DNA of 64,000 nucleotides from Prauserella halophila (GCF_024171895.1 NZ_JAMTCQ010000009.1:37318-101317), one strand, 5' to 3'. Shown: positions 25,292 through 34,384, numbered from the stretch's first letter. Translations and numbers: made by a program. The notes: generated by a model not told the origin, from the letters alone.

Positions 25292-26287
25292 TTACCGGCC
25301 GACCTCGCCGAGTGCGTCCCGTACGTGCCCGCCCGCGTGCTCGAGTGCGGTGGCTGCGGTCGTGACGTCGACGCCGCTGAGCAGGTGCACGAGCGCCACC
25401 CTGAGGTCGCCGCCGGCGCGGGTCAGCGCCTCGTCGCACTCGCGTTCCTCCGCACCGGTCGCCTCGCGGAGGATGCGCAGCGTGCGGCCGCGTAGCTTCG
25501 CGTTGGTGGCGAGCATGCCGACCATCAGGTTCGAATAGGTACGGCCGAGTTTCACCATCGTGGCCGTGGAGAAGGCGGTCAGCACCATCTTTTGCGCGGT
25601 GCCCGCCTTCATCCGGGTCGACCCGGCAACGGCCTCGGGGCCCGTGTCCACGACGATCGACACGTCGACGACCTCGGGCACGGGTGCGGCCGGGTTGTCC
25701 GACACGAGTCCGGTACGGGCGCCGAGCCGCTTCGCCTCCTCGAGCGCACCGAGCACGTACGGCGTCCGGCCGGACGCGGTCAGGCCCAGCACGAAGTCGT
25801 CCGCCGTGACGGACTCGGCGATCTCCGCGGCGCCCGCCGACTCGTCGTCCTCGGCGTTCTCCACCGGGAGCCGCAGCGCATGCTCGCCTCCGGCATGGTG
25901 TGCGACGAACCAGTCGGCCGGAACGTTGTAGGTCGGCACCAACTCGGCGGCGTCGAGCACCGCGAGCCTGCCCGAGGTACCGGCACCCACGTAGTGCACG
26001 CGTCCGCCGCCGCGCAGCGCCGCTGTCGCGTGGTCGACCGCTTCGGCGACCTTGCCCAGCACCGCGCGCACGGCACCGGCCACGCCGGCGTCCTCGGCGT
26101 TGATCGCCGACAGGATGTCGTGTGTCGACATGCGGTCGAGGTCGGTCGTGCGCGGATTGCGTTGTTCGGTCGGCGATTCGACGTGCACGACCGCCGAGAC
26201 CTGCTCCGGGCCCGCGTTCGCCGTGCCGGATGCCATGTTCCTCACCGTCTCAGTACTCCCCTGGCCGCTCGCCGGCCGTGTTGTCAT
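25292..26287 (-). CDS. murQ: N-acetylmuramic acid 6-phosphate etherase
   Basis: SIS-domain enzyme of 331 residues (or 314 from the inner ATG at 26236). It cleaves the D-lactyl ether of MurNAc-6-phosphate to give GlcNAc-6-phosphate. Family marks: TEQRNPRTTDLD, VGAGTSGRLAVLDAAELVPTY, LTASGRTPYVLGALEEAK and SNLMVGMLATNAKLRGR. The outer ATG overlaps the stop of the regulator gene (ATGA), favouring 26287. It lies at the end of a peptidoglycan salvage cluster. Confidence 0.93.
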   Translation of the reverse strand: MTTRPASGQGSTETVRNMASGTANAGPEQVSAVVHVESPTEQRNPRTTDLDRMSTHDILSAINAEDAGVAGAVRAVLGKVAEAVDHATAALRGGGRVHYVGAGTSGRLAVLDAAELVPTYNVPADWFVAHHAGGEHALRLPVENAEDDESAGAAEIAESVTADDFVLGLTASGRTPYVLGALEEAKRLGARTGLVSDNPAAPVPEVVDVSIVVDTGPEAVAGSTRMKAGTAQKMVLTAFSTATMVKLGRTYSNLMVGMLATNAKLRGRTLRILREATGAEERECDEALTRAGGDLRVALVHLLSGVDVTTAATALEHAGGHVRDALGEVGR

Positions 26288-27243
26288 TGGGTGCGCCGCC
26301 GGCCGTCGGGACGGCTCCCGAGCCGGTGGGGTCCGACCGCGTCGCGGGTGGCGTCGAGCGCCTGCACGGCGCCGTCCATGTGCTGCTGGGCGACGCCGAT
26401 GAACAGGCAGTCGATCACCGTGAGCTGTGCGATCCGGCTGGCGGTGGCGCCCGACCGGAACGTCGTCTCCCTCGCCGCGGTGGTGAGTACGTGGTCGGCG
26501 GTCTCGGCCAGCGGTGAACGCGGGAAGTTCGTCAGCGCGATCGTCGTCGCGCCGTGTTCTTTGGCGGCCTGCAGCGCCTCGACGGTGTCGGTGGTCGCGC
26601 CGGAGTGCGAGATGGCGAAAGCGACGTCGCCGGTGCCGAGTACGGCGGCAGACGTGAGCATGATGTGTGTGTCGGACCAGGAGAAGCTCACGCGGCCGAT
26701 GCGGTGCAGCTTCTGCTGCAGGTCGGCGGCCACGAAGGCGCTCGCGCCCACACCGTAGACGTCGACGCGGCCCGCGCTCGCCATCACGTCGACGACCTGC
26801 TGCAGCCGGTCGACGTCGAGCTGTTCGGCGGTCTCCTCGACGGCCCTGGCATCGGTGAATCCGACCTTGCCGACGATCGAGGCGAGGTCGTCGTCGTAGG
26901 AGATGTCGCCGCCGTGCACCTGCGGGGTGCGTGCCGCCGAGCGGGCCGTGTCCGCGGCGAGTGCGATGCGCAGCTGCGGGTATCCGCCGACACCGATCGC
27001 TTTGCAGAATCGGGTGACGGTCGTTTCGCTGGTGTTCGCCGCCAGTGCGACTTCGGTGATACTGCGGCGGGACACCGTCGTCGGGTCGTCGAGGACGACC
27101 TTGGCGACGCGTTGCTCGGCCTTCGCGAGGCCCGGCAGCAGGGACCGGATGCGGACCAGAGGGCTGCCGTCCGGGTCGGCCGACTGCGGAGCCGTTGCGG
27201 TCGCCGACTCATCGACGCTCTCAGGCAAGGATTCATCACCCAT
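26284..27243 (-). CDS. RpiR-family regulator (MurR-like)
   Basis: Regulator of 319 residues: an N-terminal RpiR helix-turn-helix (ITEVALAANTSETTVTRFCKAIGVGGYPQLRIAL, about residues 62-95) and a C-terminal SIS sugar-phosphate domain (VDVYGVGASAFVAADLQQKL, FAISHSGATTDTVEAL). It is translationally coupled to murQ, so MurNAc-6-phosphate or a related sugar phosphate is the likely effector, as with MurR. The start ATG 27243 has a weak site; an in-frame ATG 54 bases upstream is possible. Confidence 0.88.
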   Translation of the reverse strand: MGDESLPESVDESATATAPQSADPDGSPLVRIRSLLPGLAKAEQRVAKVVLDDPTTVSRRSITEVALAANTSETTVTRFCKAIGVGGYPQLRIALAADTARSAARTPQVHGGDISYDDDLASIVGKVGFTDARAVEETAEQLDVDRLQQVVDVMASAGRVDVYGVGASAFVAADLQQKLHRIGRVSFSWSDTHIMLTSAAVLGTGDVAFAISHSGATTDTVEALQAAKEHGATTIALTNFPRSPLAETADHVLTTAARETTFRSGATASRIAQLTVIDCLFIGVAQQHMDGAVQALDATRDAVGPHRLGSRPDGRRRTQ

Positions 27244-27872
27244 AAGGTCCGTTGGAAAATTCCTTACTGCTCGCGTAGGCGACAAGGCTACCCGCACCTT
27301 TCGATCGGTTGCAGTCCACGGTGTGCGCTCCGTCGAACCCGGTCGCTCGCACCATCGTTGCTCAGAAGGTCGCCGACCGACTAGGGAGCGTCAGGCATTG
27401 GCGCTTAACGACTTGGCAACGTCACCTGCAGCTATATGCCGGTAGCGGAGAGCGATTTCATCCCGTTTGCACGTTTCGGTTCGTTGGGTCGAGGCGTACG
27501 TCCGCGCCGGTGAATTCTTCTCGGCCTGCGCGGGGGACAGGTCCGGTCGGCCTACGACGATCGTGGTGAACAGGCTGGTGAATGGCCAACAGTCGTTCGT
27601 CATCGCCGCCTCCCGAAGGTGCACCGGGTTCCTCCGCCACGGTGTCGATCCGCGCCGTGACCGCCTCGACGTTCCGGATTCCCACATCGGAGGTGCGATA
27701 CGCGTGGGGGCACGGTGCCGTGCCGGCAGGTCGGCGGGGGACGGGGCGAAGATGCGGGTCGTCGGCACCGGCGCTCCGTACACGACACGGCGGCCCCGTG
27801 GTCGGCGTGGGACGCCGCCTGCAGGGCCGCCGTGTGGCGAGTGTCCGTGTGAAAGAGGTTGTGGCGAGAGGG
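27244..27872. other. 629-bp gap upstream of the RpiR-murQ operon
   Basis: Should contain the promoter of the regulator operon. A 70-codon minus-strand frame at 27391-27603 begins MTNDCWPFTSLF and has GGGAGG five bases before its ATG, but only the first half looks coding by third-position GC, so I do not call it. The part next to the serine-hydrolase gene holds the hairpin at 27785-27835. Confidence 0.4.
27785..27835 (-). terminator. 12-bp stem hairpin downstream of serine hydrolase
   Basis: ACACGGCGGCCC at 27785-27796 pairs perfectly with GGGCCGCCGTGT at 27824-27835; the 27-base loop contains a further GGCGT/ACGCC stem. It lies 38 bases past the stop of the serine hydrolase gene and would end the nagZ-namZ-hydrolase transcript. 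There is no U-tract. Confidence 0.55.
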
Positions 27873-29312
27873 TTACGAGCCGGGCCGGTGGAAGACCGGC
27901 TTCGGTCGCAGGCCGCCGGTGCCGCCCGACGTCCGGCCCTCACCGGCTCCTGCCGATTCACCGCCACCGCCGGAACCGCTGTTGTCAGGCTTGTCGTCCT
28001 GCCCGGGAGTGCGGAACCACGAGCCGCCGCCGGCGTTCGGCTTGGCCTCGAGCGCCCGCGACATGGCGCTGGCCCATGCCTCGCGGGCGTCGTTGATCGA
28101 GCCCCACTCGCGGGTCGGGTGCACCCGGTTGGTCAACAGGATCGCCATCGACTGCGAGTTCGGGTCGATCACGAACGAGGTGCCCGTGTAGCCCGTGTGC
28201 CCAGCTGTGACGGGTGAGGACAACTCACCCATGTACCACTCCTGGTCGAGCTCGAAGCCGAGGCCGTGTGCGTGGTCGGGGAACTCCTGGTTCCGGTTCG
28301 TGAGCATGTCACGGACGCTGCGTTCCTTCAGGATCCGCTCACCGCCGTAGGCGCCGCCGTTCAGGAGTGTCTGACCGAGCACGCCCATGTCGCGGACCGT
28401 CGAGAAGATGCCCGCGTGGCCGGCGACGCCGTCGAGCGACCAGGCGTTCTCGTCGTGTACGACACCTCTGACCATGCCGCGGTCCGGCTCGGACTGGTAC
28501 TCGGTCGCCGCGATGCGGTCACGTTTCGATGCCGGCGGATTGAACCCGGTGTCGGTCATTCCGAGTGGGCCGGTGACGTTGTCGCGGACGTAGTGATCGA
28601 GCCGCTTGCCGGTGAGCTTGCCGACGAGTTCGCCGAGCGTGATCAGGTTCAGATCGGAGTACTGGTACTCGGTTCCCGGCTCGCTCACCGGCTCGGCGGC
28701 GAGTACCGCACCGATGCGCGAGGTGCGGTCCGGGTAGTCCTTCCACAACGGCATCGTCGCTTTCAGCCCTGACGTGTGGGTCAGCAGCTGTTCGACGGTG
28801 ATCGAGTCCTTGCCGTGCGACCCGAACGCGGGCAGGTACCGGGCCACGGGTGCCGACAGCTCGACGTCGCCGCGCTCGGCCAGCTGCATCACCGTGATCG
28901 AGGTGAACAGTTTGGTCACCGATGCCATGTCGAAGATGGTGTTCTCGCGTACGGGAACCCGCTTGTTCGGCGGCAGCTCGTTGCCGTTGCGGTCGAAGCG
29001 AAGTGCTCCGCCCGCCGAGAATTTGCCGACGACCTTGCCGTCGTGGGCGAGCAGTCCGGTGGCACCCGAGTACATCGGATGGCCGTCGACGGCATCGGAC
29101 GCCGTCAACTCGGTCAGGGTCCGCTCCGCGTCGCGGATCGGACGAGGGTCCACGCCCGCGTTCTTGGGCTTGGCGTGGGCCAGTGCATCCGCTGTGGGCG
29201 ACAGCGGGGTCCGCGGGCCGTCGAACCGGCCGTCGTGCGGTGTCGACGCCGCCGCGGTGGTCGTGCCTGTCAAGACGAAGACAGCAGTCATCGCCACGAT
29301 TCTGCCTCGCAC
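27873..29312 (-). CDS. Secreted beta-lactamase-family serine hydrolase (YbbE-like)
   Basis: Class C beta-lactamase/penicillin-binding fold of 479 residues with an N-terminal signal (MRGRIVAMTAVFVLTGTTTAAAS). Catalytic marks: S131-V-T-K134, Y218-S-D, and HTG in GHTGYTG. A Gly/Ser/Pro-rich tail of about 50 residues follows the domain. The neighbours NamZ and NagZ make it the counterpart of B. subtilis YbbE, which sits in the same cell-wall salvage operon; an esterase, D-amino-acid peptidase or amidase role is possible. The start is GTG 29312, 14 bases after the namZ stop. Confidence 0.85.
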   Translation of the reverse strand: MRGRIVAMTAVFVLTGTTTAAASTPHDGRFDGPRTPLSPTADALAHAKPKNAGVDPRPIRDAERTLTELTASDAVDGHPMYSGATGLLAHDGKVVGKFSAGGALRFDRNGNELPPNKRVPVRENTIFDMASVTKLFTSITVMQLAERGDVELSAPVARYLPAFGSHGKDSITVEQLLTHTSGLKATMPLWKDYPDRTSRIGAVLAAEPVSEPGTEYQYSDLNLITLGELVGKLTGKRLDHYVRDNVTGPLGMTDTGFNPPASKRDRIAATEYQSEPDRGMVRGVVHDENAWSLDGVAGHAGIFSTVRDMGVLGQTLLNGGAYGGERILKERSVRDMLTNRNQEFPDHAHGLGFELDQEWYMGELSSPVTAGHTGYTGTSFVIDPNSQSMAILLTNRVHPTREWGSINDAREAWASAMSRALEAKPNAGGGSWFRTPGQDDKPDNSGSGGGGESAGAGEGRTSGGTGGLRPKPVFHRPGS

Positions 29313-29325
29313 GCGAGTAATCCCC

Positions 29326-30645
29326 CTACCGGTAGATCAAATACTGGTCGCGGTTCCGGCGGAATCCGGCGAGCTCATCGGACCACGAACCGATGATCTC
29401 GCCGGTGCCTGCGCCGGCGTTCACCATCGTGCGGAGGCGATCGGAACCGAAGAGTTTGTCGATGAAGTTGTCCTCGCGCCACCCGAACAGCTCGGGGTGC
29501 ACCTGTTTCGCCGTAACGATCATGGCGATGCCCGTGCGAATGGGCTCGAACGCGTGCGGATCGGTGATGTTCAACTGAACGCCACCACACTGTTCGCCGG
29601 TGAATTTGCCGAACGTCGGCACGAAGTACGTTTCCCGGAACGATACACCGGGCAGGTTCTGTTCCTGGAGTGCTTCTCGCCACCTCCAGTCGACACCGGG
29701 CGCGCCCATGATCTCGAACGGACTCGTCGTGCCCCGGCCCTCGGAGAACGCCGTGCCCTCGAACAGGCAAGTTCCAGGGTAGGCGAGTGCGGTCGTCGGC
29801 GTCGGCATGTTCGGGCTCGGCGGTGTCCACACAAGATCGGTTTGCGCGAACAACCGATCACGTTTCCAGCCGTGAATCTCGACGACGTCCAGATTATCGA
29901 GTTTCCCGCCGTCGTCCGGAAGGAATTCGCCGTTGAAGAACCGTGCCAGTTCGCCCGCCGTCATCCCGTGCTGCTGCACGATGGGCTTCAGCCCCACGCC
30001 GGAGCTGAATTTCGGGTCGAGCATGGGGCCGAACGCCGAACCGCCGACGGGATTGGGCCGGTCGAGTACGACGAATTCGACTCCGACGCGGCCTGCCGCG
30101 ACCATGCCCTCGTACATCGCCCAGATGTAGGTGTAGAAGCGAGATCCCACGTCGGCGATGTCGAAGACGACCGTGTCGACCCCCGACTTGCGGTACATGC
30201 GGGCGAGCTCGTCGATCGTGGCGCCGTAGGCGTCGTAGACGGGGATCCCGGTGCGCGGGTCCTCGTAGTCGCCCTCGGAGCCGCCTGCCTGTGCGCTGCC
30301 CCGGAAACCGTGTTCGGGCCCGAATGCGGCGACCGGGCGAACCCCTGCGGCGATCAGGGAGTCGACGATGTGGTCGCCGCTGACCAGCACGCCGGTGGGG
30401 TTGGAAAGGACGCCCACCTTGCGGCCAGCCAGGCGCTTCCAGCCGTCGTCGGCGAGGACGTCGGCGCCCGGGCGGACGTCGCGCCCCGGCACGGGGCCGG
30501 AGCCGGGCGGTCCGGTGCTGTCGGCGGCGGTGCTGTCGGCGGCGGTGCCCGGGCGCGGAGCCGCGGAGGCGAGCTGGGATCCCGAGGTCAGCAGTGGTGT
30601 CGCGAGGGCGCTCGCGCTCAGGAACGTGCGTCGGTTCAAAGGCAT
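29326..30645 (-). CDS. namZ: Exo-beta-N-acetylmuramidase NamZ-like (DUF1343, GH171)
   Basis: Protein of 439 residues. A Tat-like signal (MPLNRRTFLSASALATPLL, with RRTFL) implies folded export. The body matches the DUF1343/YbbC family: GVLSNPTGV, FGPEHGFRG, VFDIADVGSRFYTYIWAM, VLDRPNPVGG, PSPNMPT and TCLFEGT. The B. subtilis member NamZ removes terminal MurNAc from peptidoglycan chains. It starts four bases after the nagZ stop, so both glycosidases should be made together. The function follows from family and neighbours. Confidence 0.88.
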   Translation of the reverse strand: MPLNRRTFLSASALATPLLTSGSQLASAAPRPGTAADSTAADSTGPPGSGPVPGRDVRPGADVLADDGWKRLAGRKVGVLSNPTGVLVSGDHIVDSLIAAGVRPVAAFGPEHGFRGSAQAGGSEGDYEDPRTGIPVYDAYGATIDELARMYRKSGVDTVVFDIADVGSRFYTYIWAMYEGMVAAGRVGVEFVVLDRPNPVGGSAFGPMLDPKFSSGVGLKPIVQQHGMTAGELARFFNGEFLPDDGGKLDNLDVVEIHGWKRDRLFAQTDLVWTPPSPNMPTPTTALAYPGTCLFEGTAFSEGRGTTSPFEIMGAPGVDWRWREALQEQNLPGVSFRETYFVPTFGKFTGEQCGGVQLNITDPHAFEPIRTGIAMIVTAKQVHPELFGWREDNFIDKLFGSDRLRTMVNAGAGTGEIIGSWSDELAGFRRNRDQYLIYR

Positions 30646-30649
30646 GTCA

Positions 30650-32491
30650 TCACCAGGTCAGACCGTGGCCGAAGGGGTACAGGGTCGTGTCGGGGTCGTC
30701 GCCTGCCGGAATCGTCACCGGCAACGTCCCCTGCGGGGCCTGCTGGCCGAGCAGCACCTTCGCGAGTGAGGTCATGGAAACGTCTCGCCAGTCGTACGTG
30801 GCGAGCCAGGTCGGGACGTCGACGTAGCCGGGGTCGTAGGGCTCCTGGACCGAGACTGCCACGACGTTCGCGTCCGTGGCCAACAACTCGTGCAGCAGGT
30901 CACGTTGTCCGGCATCGCCCGCGAGGCCGTTGGTGAGCACGACGACCGTGTCGGCATCACCCGCTGCGTTCACCGCGCGCCGGACCGTCGCCTCATCGGG
31001 GTCGGAGCCCGTCGGCAGGGCCGTGGCCGAATCGCCGAGCTCCGCGGCGAGCGAGGAGACCGGGCGGGCCGGGTATCCCGGGAAACCGAGGTTGTTCCAG
31101 CCGGTCACCAGCGTCTTGCCCCGGCCGTCCAGTGGCAGGATCTGCTCGTCGTTGCGTAGCAGTGTCGGGGCCTTGTCCGTGGCGGCCTGCACCGTCGCAC
31201 GGTTCTCCGGCGTACCGACCTTCTTGCCCACGGCCCCGATGTTGACCATCGGCGCCTCGGGAATCCCACGCTTGTGCTTCAACTGCAGAATGCGCAGCAC
31301 GCTTTCGTCGATGCGCTGTTCGGTGATGCGGCCGCTGTCCACCGCGTCGAGCACCCCGCCGATGGCGACGTCGAGGTCCGGCGGCATCAGCATCTGGTCG
31401 ACACCCGCTTCGAGGGCGAGCACCGGGATCTCACTGTCGGGGTACATCTCCCGCACGCCCTGCATCTGCAGCGAGTCGGTGACCACGACGCCGTCGTAGC
31501 CGAGTTCCTCGCGCAGCAGCCCGGTCATGATCGGCTTCGACAGCGTGGCCGGATCGCCCGACGGATCGAGGCTGGGTACCCGGATGTGCGCGGTCATGAT
31601 CGAGTCGATGCCTGCGTCGACGGCCGCCTGGAACGGCGGCAGATCGATCTCTCGCCATTCCTGTTCGGTCCGGTCGATCGTGGGCAGGCTCGTGTGGCTG
31701 TCGGTCGCCGCGTCGCCGTGGCCGGGGAAGTGCTTGGCCGAGCTCGAGACCGTCTCGGTGGACCTGCCCGAATCCTGGTACCCGCCGACCTGAGCGGCCA
31801 CGAAGTCACCGGCCAGCCCGGGATTCGCCGAGAACGACCGCGAGCCGATGATCGGGTTCGCGGGGTTGGAGTTGACGTCGGCGACCGGCGCGAAGTTCTG
31901 GGTGATTCCCAGGGAGCGTAGCTCGGAGCCGGTGACGGCGGCCGTCGCCTCCGCTGCCTCGGGGTCGCGGCCGGCGCCGAGGGCCATCGCGCTCGGCTGC
32001 TCGGTCGCGGGCTCACCCACGCGGGTCACCCGGCCGCCTTCCTGATCCACGGCGACGATCAGCGGCACACCCGTACCCGTGGAGAACGCTGCCCGCTGGA
32101 GACCGTTGGACAACCTCGCGACCTGTTTCGGGCGCTCGATGTTGTCGGTACCGCCGTGGTTGAAGTAGATGACTCCGCCCGGCTGATACTTGCGGACGAC
32201 GTCGGACGGTGTGTCCACGCCGTACTTGTCCTGGTTGCCCGCGTGTTTCTCGTTCGGCGCCTGTCCCCAGACGTCGGCGACGAACAGCTGCCCCACCTTC
32301 TGTTCGAGCGTCATGTCGTGCAGCGCGCGTTCGGCCCAGTTCGCGCCGTTGTCGGTACCGGCCGGTGCCGGAGAGTTCGGGGAGGGGTCGGCACCGGCGG
32401 TGGCGCCGATACCGCCGGTCACGACGAGTAGTCCCGTGAGCGTGGCAGCGGCATGGCTGTTCCTCCTGCGCCGGGAAGCAGGCTTTGTCAC
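30650..32491 (-). CDS. nagZ: Secreted beta-N-acetylglucosaminidase, GH3 (NagZ-like)
   Basis: GH3 enzyme of 613 residues with a signal peptide (TKPASRRRRNSHAAATLTGLLVVTGGIGATAGA). The N-terminal barrel carries KHFPGHGDAATDSH, the His-Asp acid/base loop characteristic of NagZ, and the nucleophile Asp in VVVTDSLQMQGV. A C-terminal GH3 alpha/beta domain follows (KTLVTGWNN to the end), as in the two-domain Gram-positive NagZ. GGAGGAATTTC directly precedes GTG 32491. It removes terminal GlcNAc outside the cell and heads the salvage operon. Confidence 0.92.
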   Translation of the reverse strand: MTKPASRRRRNSHAAATLTGLLVVTGGIGATAGADPSPNSPAPAGTDNGANWAERALHDMTLEQKVGQLFVADVWGQAPNEKHAGNQDKYGVDTPSDVVRKYQPGGVIYFNHGGTDNIERPKQVARLSNGLQRAAFSTGTGVPLIVAVDQEGGRVTRVGEPATEQPSAMALGAGRDPEAAEATAAVTGSELRSLGITQNFAPVADVNSNPANPIIGSRSFSANPGLAGDFVAAQVGGYQDSGRSTETVSSSAKHFPGHGDAATDSHTSLPTIDRTEQEWREIDLPPFQAAVDAGIDSIMTAHIRVPSLDPSGDPATLSKPIMTGLLREELGYDGVVVTDSLQMQGVREMYPDSEIPVLALEAGVDQMLMPPDLDVAIGGVLDAVDSGRITEQRIDESVLRILQLKHKRGIPEAPMVNIGAVGKKVGTPENRATVQAATDKAPTLLRNDEQILPLDGRGKTLVTGWNNLGFPGYPARPVSSLAAELGDSATALPTGSDPDEATVRRAVNAAGDADTVVVLTNGLAGDAGQRDLLHELLATDANVVAVSVQEPYDPGYVDVPTWLATYDWRDVSMTSLAKVLLGQQAPQGTLPVTIPAGDDPDTTLYPFGHGLTW

Positions 32492-32699
32492 GAAATTCCT
32501 CCAGTGAGCGTGTGGATGTGAGAAATCCACGAAGGCGTCAGGACCGGAAAGTTAGGCGAGCGCGGTAGGTCCGTCAATGGACGAACGTTGCATACCGCCA
32601 CGAGTGGACCCTTCGCCCCGAAAAGCGGCATGAAAGGCCCATTGGCAGGTGCTGATGAGCGAACGAAATCCGCCATTCGTGCGGCGGATTCGGGACGGC

Positions 32700-32750
32700 G
32701 CGAGTGTGCCGGAAGTGCGAGTGTGCCGGAAGTGCGAGTGTGCCGGAAGC
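32700..32750. repeat. 17-bp tandem repeat, three copies
   Basis: GCGAGTGTGCCGGAAGT is repeated three times with one change in the last base of the third copy. Non-coding. Confidence 0.9.
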
Positions 32751-32843
32751 GCGCGGGTCGGCTCGGGCATGTCCGCGATCGCACCCGGCGGGGCGGCATA
32801 TGGGCGGGGAAGCACACGGGCTGCGCACACGGGCCTCACACAC

Positions 32844-32880
32844 AGGTGGGGCCCGCCGACGATGTCGACGGGCCCCACCT
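32844..32880. terminator. 12-bp plus 4-bp stem hairpin
   Basis: AGGTGGGGCCCG (32844-32855) pairs perfectly with CGGGCCCCACCT (32869-32880); inside it CGAC pairs with GTCG around GAT. It lies 374 bases past the HAD gene (minus strand) and 350 bases upstream of nagZ, with no gene ending at it, so it either terminates a long 3' extension of the HAD transcript or belongs to a small RNA. Confidence 0.5.
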
Positions 32881-33253
32881 CGCGCGAGTGCCTGGGCGAC
32901 CAAGCTGCAACGTGTGTCGCATCTTTTGGGGAGCTAGGCGTCCGGCGTCCCGGTAACGCAGTCCCACGGCGACGAGCCTTACGCGGCGTGCCGAGCGTGG
33001 GTACCCGGAACTCGCGCACGGAGGTCGATCGGGGTGGATCGGGCTTATCTCCGCCGGATCCCTGGCCGGTTCGATGTCCGCACCTTCAGTTGTACGCAGT
33101 GATGCAGTTCACTTCAAGGGGTTGTCCGGGTGCACCGGTACAGATTGTGGCGGAATGTGCGCGTGACGTCGGTTTCCCGCCATGGCCAGGAAAATCAGCC
33201 GCCGGATGGGTGTTGACGGCGCCGCGGCGGGCGCTGTTGTGCCGGGCTCGTCG

Positions 33254-34072
33254 TCAGGTGGGCCGGCCGCCGATTCGCCGGACGAGTCCGTAGGCGGTGA
33301 CGCCGGCCAGGGCGGCGCCCAGCCCGATGCCGAGGCCTGCCAGCACGTTGCTGCGAGCCGTCATCCTGGACCGGATCGACACCGGCTTGTCGAAGGCGTG
33401 GAGTTCCCATGCCCGTTCCGTGGCGATCCGGCGCAGGGTTCGGTCCGGGTTCACCGCGTGCGCATGCCCGACGGTCTCCAGCAGGGGGACATCGGTACTG
33501 GAATCGCTGTAGGCGTGACAGCGGGCGAGGTCGTAGCCGCGTTCGGCGGCCAGCCGACTCGCTGCGGCGGCCTTCTGCTCGCCGTAGCAGTAGAAATCGA
33601 TCTCGCCGGAGTAGCGGCCGTCCACCACGCTCATGCGGGTGCCGACGCTGTCGTCGACACCGAGCATCGCGGCTATCGGCGTGACCACCTCCTCGCCTGC
33701 CGCCGACAGCACGATCACGTCGTGGCCCTGTGCTTTGTGGGCGGCGATGAGCGCCTCGGCTTCTGCGTAGACGAGTGGTGTCACGACGTCGTGCAGCGTT
33801 TCGGCCACGACCGTCCGCAGTTGTGCCACGTCCCAACCCCGGCAGAGTGCGGAGATCTCGGTCCGCAGGCGTTCGGTGCGGTCCTCGTCGGCACCCGACA
33901 GGGAGAACACGAGCTGGGCGTACGCGCTCTTGAGCGCGGTGCGGCGGCTGATCATGCCTTCGCGCATCAGCGGTCTGCCGAACGCCAGGGCACTCGAGGA
34001 CGCGATGATGGTCTTGTCGAGATCGAAGAACGCTGCGACGCCGCTGGTCGGATCGCTCCCGGAATCGGCCAC
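33254..34072 (-). CDS. HAD-IB phosphatase with C-terminal membrane segment (Rv3661-like)
   Basis: Protein of 272 residues. The HAD motif I DLDKT lies at residues 17-21 (FFDLDKTII), motif II in VIVLSAAGEE, and motif III/IV in YSDSSTDVPLLE, the SerB-like HAD-IB pattern. A C-terminal hydrophobic stretch (VLAGLGIGLGAALAGVTAYGLV) may anchor it in the membrane. The start is GTG 34072. It is divergent from the 6C RNA and ssd, as Rv3661 is in M. tuberculosis, which supports orthology. Confidence 0.88.
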   Translation of the reverse strand: MADSGSDPTSGVAAFFDLDKTIIASSSALAFGRPLMREGMISRRTALKSAYAQLVFSLSGADEDRTERLRTEISALCRGWDVAQLRTVVAETLHDVVTPLVYAEAEALIAAHKAQGHDVIVLSAAGEEVVTPIAAMLGVDDSVGTRMSVVDGRYSGEIDFYCYGEQKAAAASRLAAERGYDLARCHAYSDSSTDVPLLETVGHAHAVNPDRTLRRIATERAWELHAFDKPVSIRSRMTARSNVLAGLGIGLGAALAGVTAYGLVRRIGGRPT

Positions 34073-34227
34073 GGTGCCACGATAAGTGATCGACGGGGAC
34101 CGTCGTGAGGCCGCACGGCAGTGGTCGGCGACTTCCCTTCACGCTACCGGACGCCGCGACCCTTCTGTTATCGAATTGCCTGTTCAGAACGGGTTTCGGA
34201 CGGTTCGGCGGAGCTACCCTGAAAGTA

Positions 34228-34316
34228 GTCCGGTATCGCGCCCGGATACGGCTCGGCTCACCCCCGGCCGAGCCAGGGCGGTCCCCGTTTTCCTCCCCCT
34301 GGCGGGGGCCGCCTCC
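34228..34316 (+). ncRNA. 6C small RNA (B11-like)
   Basis: Two adjacent hairpins, each with a run of five C in the loop. The first pairs GGCTCGGC (34250-34257) with GCCGAGCC (34267-34274) around TCACCCCCG. The second pairs GGCGGTCCCCG (34277-34287) with CGGGGGCCGCC (34303-34313) around a loop containing CCTCCCCC. A TACCCT -10-like box at 34215-34220 places the start near 34228. Structure, strand and location (ahead of ssd, divergent from the HAD-IB gene) match the actinobacterial 6C RNA, known as B11 in M. tuberculosis. The ends are approximate. Confidence 0.75.
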
Positions 34317-34357
34317 TCAGAACCCTTGTCGGTTACTGCCGGTCGGTTACCGCGCAG

Positions 34358-34384
34358 TTATCCACAACGACCCGGTTGTCCACA
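34358..34384 (+). promoter_or_regulatory. Two direct DnaA boxes upstream of ssd
   Basis: TTATCCACA at 34358-34366 is a perfect DnaA box, and TTGTCCACA at 34376-34384 is the form preferred in actinobacterial origins. Both point the same way, 18 bp apart start to start, in the ssd leader about 75-100 bases before its ATG. No dnaA or dnaN is near, so this is not the origin; regulation of ssd (and perhaps the 6C RNA) by DnaA is the likely meaning. Confidence 0.65.

Larger units (their letters stand above)
32492..33253. other. 762-bp gene-free region between nagZ and HAD gene
   Basis: No supported gene. It contains the nagZ promoter region, a degenerate relative of the dispersed palindrome (GGACCCTTCGCCCC near 32607 and ATGAAAGGCCCATT near 32629), the 17-bp repeats at 32700-32750 and the strong hairpin at 32844-32880. 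From 32881 to 33253 I see nothing recognisable. Confidence 0.45.

Noticed and set aside
27391-27603. Possible 70-codon gene on the minus strand beginning MTNDCWPF with GGGAGG ahead of the ATG
   Set aside because: The second half has low third-position GC and no recognisable domain; could be real but the support is one ribosome-binding-like site.
34358-34384. DnaA boxes as part of a replication origin
   Set aside because: Only two boxes, no AT-rich unwinding element, and no dnaA, dnaN, recF or gyr genes nearby; a regulatory site is more likely.
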